This document shows positions 34,449 through 44,900 of a stretch of DNA of 64,000 nt, one piece after another. The DNA is from Branchiostoma floridae. Lineage: Eukaryota; Chordata; Leptocardii; Amphioxiformes; Branchiostomatidae. The notes under the pieces were generated by a model, which did not search any database, was not told the DNA's origin, and was given only the letters and a program-made list of their open reading frames with translations. How positions within the stretch are numbered: position 1 is the first letter of the stretch; each line of letters opens with the position of its first letter. The stretch is from contig NC_049983.1 in NCBI RefSeq assembly GCF_000003815.2, positions 23,491,494 to 23,555,493 of the forward strand, given 5' to 3'. The translations under genes and the position numbers were made by a program.

Positions 34449-37400
34449 CTAAGTTACTACATCCTTGGAAAAGTTTGACATGACAGCTTTCGACTTGTCG
34501 TACACCCCCAGGAAAATGAACCCACCCAGACTGATCCACAGGGTACGGGGGCCCACTCCAGCAAACAACCTGTGGGACATGAAAACAACAATATTGATAT
34601 GGTCAGACCTATGCAATGCCATTTCCTTGGTTAGCTTAATGTCACATTTCCACAAAATGTCCCGGCCATGCAGAATTTGGGAACGAAAAAGTATGATATA
34701 AAAGAGAACAAAAACACAAAACCTACCAAAGATAATACAACAGTATGCCCTGTGCGTATCTATTGGCATAAACTTTAATTTTTCGTATACGCAAACAGCC
34801 CGGTCGGGCCCCGGGTAGGAAATGTGACATATATATATATATATATATAGGTCTTATGCAGCAGGGCCGTCTCCAGTTTGAATTTTTTTCATTGACTCAT
34901 TGCTGGGAGTCCATGTTGTTCAGTTTCTTTGTTTAAGCTTAACAAAGCACATTTTCATCAACATCATGTCATGAAGTTACAATTTTTTGGACAGACAAGA
35001 TGAAATTCTTGTTATACCTAACAGTGATTTTATGGCACTACAATACAATATAAACTTAGGCCCAATCTATACACAGTTTTTGCCGATATCTGTGGAGATG
35101 TCGGGAGGGATCTGGAACGTTGGCCGCGGGACACCCGTGGCGCTTGCAGTCATAAACAGCCATATAGCCTAATGAGCCCGCGTTATATGCTAATGAGCCC
35201 TCCCAAAGTCGGGACACATCTACACGCGCGTGGAAGCTGTCAGGGACCCCTGCCAAGCTATCGGGGACCCCTACTAAGCTATTGGGCGAATGCTCCGGAC
35301 CTTTTGGTAGTAATTTTGCCGATATCTTTATGGCGATATTGCAGTTCCATTTAGACGCTGAAAAAAGCTGTTGGCGGGAGGTTGTAGGCTTGCCGATCTT
35401 GGGTAAAACTGTGTCTAGATCGTGCCTTAGCCACACTTACCCCCTCATGCCGTCTGTTCTCCATATTGATTTTAACACAGAAGGAATGCTTCCTCTTGCA
35501 GTTTTTGTCCCAGCCTAAAAAAAGTTTTATCAAACACACAAATCGTCATGCAATAGTAGTACAATACATTATGCAATACATAGCAATGGAATACATACAA
35601 AAATCACTCAAACATTTGCGACTTATGTGCAGAAAAACTGAAAGCAAAATGATCTAAGGAACGTTTGGGGCATATATTGTTTTCCAGCTCTCATCTTATA
35701 GTTCTGTTTATTGTCAGGCACTATGGTCCATAAGGACGAACAATTTGACAGTTCTGTCATTGAAGAAAAAAAACACATCTATCTTCTTTCATCATTTTCG
35801 AGGATCAAGGAAGTTGGATAACTTCTTAGAAGTCTAGATCTGATACTCTATTTTGTATTTTCCAATGGCATAGTTCGAATCAAACTATCATTCTTCAATT
35901 TCTGGATGAGTGATCTTCACAAGTGTACTAGAAGTAAGCCCTCACAGAATTTCAAATGAGCTATTCTTACCTCAGCCAACATGATTCTGGTTTTTGCTAC
36001 ATCCAGTGGTGTGGTTATTGCTGCTGAAAATCCACCTGGAGAATAATAAATTAAAGTAGAGATAAGGAACATCTAAATTAAAAATGCATGGTCCATGAAC
36101 ATTGTAACACTGCATCTTAGCAGGCATGTTGCACCTGATGTTTGATCCTTTAAAGTATATATACACTTCAGACTTTTAGGTGTTGGAGACAATTTTGAGA
36201 AGGCCTCTGTTTTTGGGGCGGTATTACGGCCTTAGTGGAGTTATGACAGGTAATGTTACAGATTCTGAACCACTCAATTGACTTGAAGAAGAGAGATTTT
36301 AAGCCTCAATTACCCTCATCTGTAAGAAACTACCACAAAATGATGTAATAGGATTTGGGGACCAAAGATAAAAATACTAGCACTTTATTGTGATCCCACT
36401 GCTTCAGTATTGGTATTGGTATCGCAGTATACCTGATATCGCCCCACACACCGCTCCCTGCCAGGGGTCCACCAGTTTGCCTTGTCTGGTGGACCACGAT
36501 TTCTATGGGATGGAAAAAATTAGGAAATCAGGTGAAATTGTAGTAGTACTCACTAAGTTTTGTGACCTCTGTAACGTCTGCTTGAAATTGCAACCTAAGT
36601 CTTATTCTGACCAAATAAAGAGACTCCTACTATACACAACAACTGATTTATTTCCACTGACGTTTTGGTGACCGTCTTTTACCTTCACCAAGGCAATTCT
36701 GACAAGTTCACATTGTACAACAGCAATATGTGTCACTGCTTAGATGTCACTGCTTAGAGATGCGTATTTAACGTTAGTTCACCTTTATTCGCGGGGCAAC
36801 CTATATCCGTTGTGTTGATAAACAAGGTATCTACTAGTAGGAATATCAAATCCCCAGACGGTGTTTTCAAATTGTAATATTTTCAAACTATTCCAGTTTG
36901 AAAACACCGTCCTTGTACTTGAAATACATTGTTTTTAAAAAGAACGGATATAGGTTACCCTGTGGTTAAAGGTGAACTAGCATTACATGTATAGTGTGTT
37001 TGTGATGCTTACGTTCCAAGATGTAAAGGAGTGTGATGTGTATGTACATATCATGTATAACAGTTCTTTTAGCTGTAAAACAACAGAATTACATTTATTC
37101 CAGATGGAAGAAAAAGACTTTGTACCGGTAGTATGAATAAAAATACTTACTTTCAGAAACTCCCAGATTGGAAACTGCACAAATGAAAACGGAACCTGCA
37201 GGGGATGAAATGTTCTGATAAGTTTCTGAGCCTTTCAATGCAACAGTGTACTACAGACAAATCACAAACTGTTACATTTTCCTTGCCATTAGAGTATATT
37301 TGTACTTAACAATTATGACTGTTTAGCTGTTAATTGTGTTTCACTGAGAATATAGATTCAACATTAACAATAATGTGACAATTTGTAATGACATATACCT

Positions 37401-40400
37401 CTCTGATAACTGTGCTAAGATACCCTCTGTAAAGTCCCCTAAATCCCTGCAAGAAAAGAAAAGATGACAAGATTAAAAAAAGACTGGTTAAGAAGATAAA
37501 ATTCCTTCTTTTTCCCTTATCATCATCAGTCCCATCTTGGGGTGATACCATTTCTTTTTGTTGGACGGGTCCAGAAAATAAAGACCTAAAAAAATTAGTG
37601 GACCAGATTTTAGAATGATTTGAAACTGAACAGATTATACCTGCAGGCGTTCAGGTGTTTTGGGGCTTACAGTTACAGGTCCAAGAAAATAACAAGAGTT
37701 TATAGTCATTGCTATGTTTCTTCAGTCAAAATTGGTCTTAGCTAGCAGTGGCAGTTAGTGTTGTTTACATGAATATGTATTGCTCATTCACAAGTTTTCA
37801 CAGACAATCAGGTCCAGGTTCAGGTCAAAACCAGAACCTGATCCTCTGTAGTACCTGGACTGAACCCTTACCTGAATTTTCTGTACCAGTACCCACCCCT
37901 AGTCATATCCATTATCCTTACCTCCTGTGTGACAGTTCTCCTCAGCACACTGTAGCTGGAATGTCCTGGGTTGGCCTGGGCTCTCTGTTTCACCACCTCG
38001 ACTGGTACTCTCACTATACAGGCTCCCTGGAACATAGAAGAGATGGCAAACAACATTAATAACATACTGGTTAAATAAGAGGAAAGTTCATGCAGTTGAA
38101 TTGACCCAAAGTTTTGTCCATTTATCATCTATCAGAGGGATATGTCCCCAACTGAAGCCAGGTGCCCATTCTACACCTGAGTTAGTGAGGGGAGTCATGT
38201 TAAGTCCTCTTCCCAAGGGCACAATGTTGGAGCATATCAGGGGACTAGAACCAAGGACTTCTGGGCTTTGAGTGAAACATCTTACTTGATAAGTATTGTA
38301 GAACAACATTGTGAATCTTTACAGTGTAACCTGTAATTGCTTTTCAACCAAGCTGCAGAATACGAAAATAGGGCTGATGATGTTTGTCCATCGGAAGTCG
38401 CTGAGGACCTTGCTTGACTTCAGCTTCAGTTCAGTCTTGTGAGTCCGGGCGTGACTTATCAGTCTGATCCTTGCACGGAAGCACCGGCCGCAGACGTTGC
38501 ACTGAAGACCAGGTGGTGGTTGTGTGGGTGGGTCTGCTTTCCATGCTTTACATGTCTCCCACCTGATGTCCAGGGCAGTTCTGTGTTGCTCATCAATGCT
38601 AGCACTCTAAAGGACTAAAGCTTTAGTTAATAGGTAAAAGCTCCTTGGTAAAAGTCTTCCAAAGCTGTACTCACCACTTCTCCTGCGGAAGCTCCTATCA
38701 TGTGACTGACAGGTGCAAGGGATTCTGGGAGGAGGCTTCCCGTCAGGCTTTTCACGAACTCGTAGGTGACAAAAAAGACAGCAGCTACGGAAACAGAGAC
38801 AAACTGTTAATGCAGGGGCAATAAAAAGTCATAGCACTCCTATAAACCTATTTTCACAAGGAATCATCAACTCCTTTGACTAAGCAATTTTTTTCTACAT
38901 ACACAAGAATCAAAACACTCACTGTCATTCTTATGTATTACACTGCAGAGGATCACCCATATACAGATATTTGCTGTGGCCTTATATTATATATATATTT
39001 TGTTCCACACTGTAAATACGAGCAAAGCACGCTAGCCTGAGATCAAAATTAGATAGTAATCCTCATGGTGGTTGTAGATGTAGTGTGGTGGCCTGTTAAT
39101 AGTACACTGGAATCAAGTAGCTAGAACCCTCATGATAAAGACCCTACATCACCAGAATAAGATATGCCTGATGAGAATAAATTACAAGACTCCCTACCTC
39201 CCGGCGCTGAGCCGACCGCAGCTGACCCCAGCCCAGAGTAGATACCCCGGAACCCTCCTGACCTCCAGAACCCAGCCTCGCTCTGAAGCCGTGTCTTCAG
39301 CGTGTCCAGGGGAAACAGGGTCACATCCACCGCTGTTCCCGCCAGCCCTCCTGCCTGGAAATAATGTGTATACAGTCAAAGTCAAAGTCAAACCTGGCCA
39401 AAGCAACTACTAAGTACTAAGGGGACTATAGATAAAATGATAAGACTGTACAAGCATCTGGACCTCAAGAAGCCAGCTTCGTTCTGCAGCTGTGTCTTCA
39501 GAGTGTCAAGAGGAAACATTATCAGTGTTTGCCACATTTTCCGCCAGCCATCCTGCCTGGAAATGATATGCATACAGTCAAACCTGGCCTTTAATAAGCA
39601 ACCACTCAAGGGAGCTTCACTCTTCAGCTGTGTCTGTAACGTCAGGAGAGTTCGGGGGAAACATTGTCATGTCTATAGCTGTTCCTACAAGCCCTCCTAC
39701 CTGGATATACCACAAATTGGCACAATATGTAATTTGGATTTAAAAGGAGTTTCCAACATTGAAGAAGTTTAATTTCTATTCCAGAGGCCGGCTTCTTTCT
39801 ATATTGTATCTTCAGCGTATCCAGGGGAAACAGGGACACATCCACAGCTGTTTCTGCCAGTCCTGCCTGGAAATTATGTTTTGATGACTTTGCATTGGTA
39901 TTAACTGCACACAACAATACATATGTCATTATCCAAGAACCCTGGCATTTTCATTTGCACTGGCTATAAATGGTCTAACAGTCATACAGTCAAACCTGTC
40001 TATTGCGGCCACTCAAGGGACTGGTCAAAATTGGCCACTATAGAGAGGTGGCCACTATAGAGAATATGCTAATTAGTTGACCACAAGCAATAAGTTACAC
40101 ATGGTTATAGTACCCACTGATCTTTATTCACATAATACAGTACTGTACATGTACTGCAATGATTTTTGCATTATATGTATAAGAAAACAAAAGCTATAAA
40201 AAGTTTTGAGTGTTACTACAGTTCTTATTGCCTGAAGAGACCGGTATCGTCATATTTCTTTGATCTTTCGTCTTGTATCCTTTGATACTTCGCCGCCGCT
40301 CGCGTTCACACGTCAGATTCGCCCATTATGCTAATGTGGTACTCACAAGAAAAGTCTCGTCATTTTAGACTTATCTCTTAATAAATGTAAGAATAAAATC

Positions 40401-41625
40401 CACCATAGTCTGAAGTTCATATTATTTTGTCTTTGTAACAATTTATTTAGAAACTTTTTGTGCTGTAAATTAACCTAAGCGATAGTGTATTAGAACGTAA
40501 CTTTAACACAATTTACCTCCCTAATATTGGTGTCGTGTATTGACCTTATATGACCTCGTTTGTCAGCGGGTATGAGTAGCGCCAGTTTACGAAGTTTTGT
40601 TTTGAAAATAAGTCAAAGAGGTTTTAAATCCGACGTAGGGTGACGATACGGCCGCTGTGTATGGCCGAACGCGTGCCGAAACAAAGATCAGCGGTCCACG
40701 TGGCCGTAATCGGCAGTGTTTTTGCACCTGCGGGACCAGAAATCGTGTGGCCGTGGCCGCGTTGGACAGGTGGCCGCTAAGCCTATTTTTTAATCATTAC
40801 GAATCCAAGGGACCGACAAAAAGTGGCCACTATGGGCAGGTGCCCGGTATGCAAAGGTGGCCGCTAATACAGGTTTGACTGTATTTGGATATTTTTTTAA
40901 TCATTTTTCTATTTCTAATACAATTTTTAACAAAAATAGGGCAGACTCGGGAGGGGGTGGGGTAAGGTTCACAACATGTTTCTAAAAAAACTTCCCCTTG
41001 CCTTATGAGTTTTGACAATTATTTATACTTTGCAACGTGGAGAACTTGGGCAGAGTTTGGTTGGGCAGGCTGAAAGAAATATGATTTAAGAAAGGACATG
41101 AAAGGCATATGATTTCTACATCTACATCTAGATTTTTTTTTAAGTCACAATCTTCTCCACACAATGTCTTCTTGGAAAGCTCATTTGAGGCTTGTTCTAC
41201 CGCTTCTGATCGATTCATAAAACTAGGACAAAGCTAGCCGCGAGGAACCATACATTTTTGTACATGCTGCGCTGCGGAGCTAACGTTAGCTGCAGCTACA
41301 CATAACACTGAACGACTCTAAACGTGACTCTAAAACACTTTTTAAACATTCTCCTGGTACATACAGATTACACATAGATTCGACATACTCCAGCAACTCT
41401 CAATCACAAGGCACCAAGACGGCATGAGTACCAAGAGAGCTTGACTCAAAAATTATTGAACTCAGCACCAAGAGACGAGGCTAGAGACCGGCCACGTCTG
41501 GTGAAATAATATAGACGTAAAACGACGACGACAACAACAATCAAACTCACCACCAGACACTTGACAAAGCTTGGCTCCAGGTCGTCTGCCACTACGCTCA
41601 GTTCCATGTCCTCTGCCGCCGCCAT
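34449..41625 (-). CDS. SLC25A26: Mitochondrial S-adenosylmethionine carrier
   Basis: Ten minus-strand exons: 41551-41625, 39198-39354, 38675-38784, 37922-38026, 37399-37446, 37151-37195, 36433-36502, 35971-36035, 35441-35514, 34449-34569. All phases agree and give 289 residues, near the usual 270-280. The three carrier signatures are FPLDTLKTR, VPVEVVKQR and TPLDVAKTR, one per repeat. VQFPIWEFLK and SLGGFIFLGVYD match the SAM-carrier subgroup. The protein sits in the mitochondrial inner membrane and exchanges cytosolic SAM for matrix S-adenosylhomocysteine, supplying methyl groups for mitochondrial RNA, DNA and protein methylation (family knowledge). Exon 9 (AGTKTARGSIPSVLK) is short but fits frame and both neighbours. 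Extra degraded copies of exon 2 lie in intron 1. The start MAAAEDMELSV lies in a GCCATGGCGG context. Confidence 0.9.
35071..35414. mobile_element. Inverted-repeat DNA element in an SLC25A26 intron
   Basis: Terminal ACACAGTTTT and AAAACTGTGT. An internal direct repeat TTTTGCCGATATCT occurs at about 35080 and 35318. It ends about 27 bp from the donor side of exon 9. Confidence 0.5.
36778..36976. mobile_element. Palindromic MITE in an SLC25A26 intron
   Basis: GTTCACCTTTATTCGCGGGG with CAACCTATATCCGT at the left mirrors ACGGATATAGGTTACCC with AAAGGTGAAC at the right. An inner pair is ACGGTGTTTTCAAA and TTTGAAAACACCGT. Confidence 0.65.
38110..38295 (-). mobile_element. tRNA-derived SINE remnant
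   Basis: On the minus strand: GGTTCTAGTCC (B-box-like), TTGTGCCCTTGGGAAGAGGAC and CTCAGGTGTAGAATGGGCACC. These match the SINE body at 26140-26220. Confidence 0.5.
38365..38615 (-). mobile_element. LINE C-terminal fragment encoding a C2H2 finger
   Basis: A minus-strand frame encodes LQCNVCGRCFRARIRLISH followed by ARTH, preceded by ALDIRWETCKAWKADPPT. This combination is typical of a widespread animal LINE polyprotein C-terminus. It sits in an SLC25A26 intron and has no exon role. Confidence 0.5.
39430..39870 (-). pseudogene. Three relic copies of SLC25A26 exon 2 in intron 1
   Basis: Relic 1 (about 39460-39562) keeps FPLDTLKTQLQNEAGF but is frameshifted before it. Relic 2 (about 39620-39705) is badly degraded. 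Relic 3 (about 39780-39872) reads AGLAETAVDVSLFPLDTLK in frame, then diverges. Relics 1 and 3 start after an acceptor-like TTTCCAG matching the functional exon at 39198-39354. Intronic words beginning ATACAGTCAAACCTGG also repeat with relic 1. Confidence 0.7.
39987..40881. mobile_element. TA-flanked inverted-repeat DNA element, Tc1/mariner-like ends
   Basis: Ends CAGTCAAACCTGT and ACAGGTTTGACTG are flanked by TA at 39985-39986 and 40882-40883. Interior begins and ends with GGCCAC/GTGGCC words. No transposase frame seen, so non-autonomous. Confidence 0.6.
41385..41542 (+). mobile_element. LINE 3' tail next to the SLC25A26 exon 1 donor
   Basis: CTCAATCACAAGGCACCAAGA, TACCAAGAGAG and a GACGACGACAACAACAA tail match the 3' UTR of the element at 42.35-43.6 kb. 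The tail ends within about 8 bp of the donor at 41545-41550 on the opposite strand. Confidence 0.6.
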
Positions 41626-41958
41626 GGCGCGTATATGAGCGGTCCAACGACTGAGAAACACCGGCCGACCGACCTCGAACCACGAGCAACTTTCTCTCCA
41701 ACTTTCAGCTGACCTGAAGAAAACAACTTCCGGGTGGAATGCAACATTTGGAATAAAAGGGGCGAGAATTTTTAAACAAAATGTATGATTAACGTTGTAT
41801 CACAATATCTTAATTCGTCTTAATATATATAATATCCATACATAATTTTAAGTGTTTTATTTTAGTAAAAATAAGGATTGCCAATGGCAATACTTGTTCT
41901 TTGAATTTTAAAAGCGACATCCCCTTTGAATGAATCGACTCGTCCCTTCAGGTCCAAG
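41626..41958. promoter_or_regulatory. Bidirectional promoter between SLC25A26 and the Lys-rich gene
   Basis: Two start codons diverge across 333 bp with no TATA box. A perfect ETS/GABP core (ACTTCCGG, 41726-41733; CCGGAAGT in reverse) lies between them. AAGATGGC (41957-41964), a YY1-like word, overlaps the plus-strand start. This arrangement is typical of housekeeping mitochondrial genes. Confidence 0.5.
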
Positions 41959-44900
41959 ATGGCCGAAGTTGGGAGTTTGCAAGTCGACCACAGTTACAAA
42001 CGGGTCGTAGAGAGCTGGTTTCCAGACTTATTCCGGAACGAACAACCAAAAGGCAAAGCTAGTGATGCAGGGGAAGCAAAAAGTGACGTTGGGAAGAATA
42101 GGAGCGAGACTGAGAGGTAAGAGAATGGCGTATTTGTGGACGCCGTTTGTGATTTTTTTTGGGAGGGGGGCGTGATGTGCGTACACGTGTGTACGAGTTT
42201 GTAAAGGTTTCCTGGCGCAAAACTGAGAAAATTCAATTGCAATTTTTTAATGTATAGTTCTGTTCCTTGTCAAGTAAGGTTTGGGAAGACAACGGCAAAT
42301 TAGAACTCTTAGTTAAAGTAACATGTTACGTTACATGTATTGCGCAATCAATAGGATCATTTCACTTCCTCCCTTCACCATGGGCAGCATCATTGGGTCC
42401 TTTACAGCTACAACCATCACCACCGGGGGAAAAGACAAGGCACGAGGGGAAATCCTGACCATACTACAAGACATCACAAGTAATAACGTACCCACCACAG
42501 TCATCTTCACAGACGGCTCAGCCCTTGGAAACCCTGGGCCCACTGGTTGCGCCGCAGTTGTGTATGAAAACTGGGGATGCTCTGAGCCATACGCTGTACG
42601 CAAACCAGTAGCCAGCAAATCTAACAACTACGAAGGGGAACTTGAGGGACTACACCTAGCCATAGACACCATCACCAGAAGACCGACCACATCAAACAAG
42701 ATACTCCTCCTCTGCGACTGCAAATCTGCGATTGAAACAGTGACAGGGGTGCAGCAAGTGGAAGCCTACAACAGCCTGATAAACACACTCAGAAGCAAAC
42801 TCAGCATACTCAAATCTAAAGGCTACACCATACAGATCACCTGGTGCCCAGGACACATGGGAATTCCTGGTAACGAAATTGCAGACAAAGAAGCTAAGCT
42901 AGCAGCAGAGGAAGCAAGAAACTGCCAGAACCACACATCCTGGACAAAACAACAAGCCATGAAACACATCGAGTCACAAGCACATGAGAGATGGAACAGA
43001 AGGACCAAGCTGAACACAAGAAGTGAACACATGCAGAAAATCGCCACCAACATGAAGAAGAAGGGACAAACACTGGGAAGAAGAAACACACAAGTCATCA
43101 TCAACCAGCTGGTGAGCGGCCACACCAGACTTAACTCCTATCAAAACTGGATGAACCCTGAAATCTCACCTAGCTGCGCAAACTGCGGTGCTGTGGAGAC
43201 CACCAACCACTTCCTGTACCACTGCCCTCGCTATGAAAAGGAGAGACAACACATGCTGCTAGAAGTGGAGAACATATTTGAGACATACAACACAGCAGGG
43301 GACAGCAGAGACACCGACATCACCACGCTGGCTGGAATGAGAGAAGACCTGTCAGAAGGAATCAACAAACAGATGTACATGGCCTTCTCCCAGTACATTG
43401 AGAGTACACACCGTTTCGACGTACTCTCCTAGAAACTCCTCCAATAACTCTCAAGCACAAGGAACCAAGAGTTAAATACCAAGAGAGACTATTGACTCTA
43501 AAGCAAGCCATGTGTTACTCAGCACCAAGAGACCACGTCTAGCGAAATAATAGACGTTAAATGAGGACAACAACAACAACAACAACAACAACAAATTTAA
43601 AAATTTCAAGAAATTCGATTCCTTGTAATAAGAATCTTGAGTGACCAGCGTTAACTCTTACAGAATGACAGCGCATATATGTAGTGTATTACATCTAAGA
43701 TGCTCTTTTTATACCCCCTATATATATTAAAGGGATTAATACATCATACACTCATCCCTTTAATTTTAAGTTTTAAAGTAAGACTCAGGAAGTTACATGT
43801 CAGCAAGATGCGGCATTCAGAAAAAAAGTTTCCTTTTTAAAATCACCTTGAAACGTCTTTAGTAGCGGACTGTCTTTAATTCCTTTGATCTCATCTCCTC
43901 AGTACCAGTTTAGAAAAGCCCTCCCTGAAATCTCAGGAGAAGAAGAAGCAATCCGTTCCCATGGCAACCAAGATCGGCAGTCTGGTGGAGGGGAAGATCC
44001 TCCCAAAGCTGAAGAAAAGACATCAGCAGCAGCAGAACCAGCAGGGAGGTGCAGGATGTTTGTTTGCTTGTTTGTTTGTTTATTTTGTAAGATCATAGAG
44101 CATAACACACTCAAGGCATGACACACCAAATTTTGTACAGTGACAACATCCACAGGAAAACAAGCAGAAAGGTGGGGAGAATATTTGTTTGTTTGTTTGT
44201 TTATTTTCCATGATTAGACTACAGAATAAGACATTCAAGGCATGACACACCAAATTTTTTATGTGTCAAAAGACAACAGGTGCAGGAAAACCAGAAGAAA
44301 GGTAGGTGAATGTTTGTATATCTTGCATAATCATAGAGCATAATATTGAGGCATTTGAGGCATGACACACCAAATTTGTACAGTGTCAAAATACAACAGG
44401 TGCAGCAGAACCAGCAGAAAGGTGGGGATAATGTTTGTTTGTTCGTATAACCATAGCATTCGTCAGTCTTGTACCAGTATCAAAGGCACTACTATAAGCT
44501 GCATAAGACCATACTACATTATCTTAAAATTTGATGGACCCCATTTCTTATTTAAGTGTGGTGGGTTCTTTATCATGCTTGAGATGTCGCTTTGTCGATT
44601 TATTAGCATCGATTATGTCAGAAGAATTAAAACCATTTTTCTTTGCTATAGCAGTGTTGGGCAAAATGACTAGATATCAACTTGAACTTCTTTTGATAAA
44701 TATTGCAAATATTAGATATCTGTTTCTTAAGATGAAATTCAAAAGGTCTTCATTGCTTCTTACTAATTCTTATCCAGGAAATCCTTGTAACAAAGTGCCC
44801 GCAGCTGACCCAGATGAAAGTGACGACCAGGACAGTAAGCTGAAGTCACTGTCTCAGCAGAAACAACAAGTTAACACACAGCAGCAGCAGGGAGGACAGA

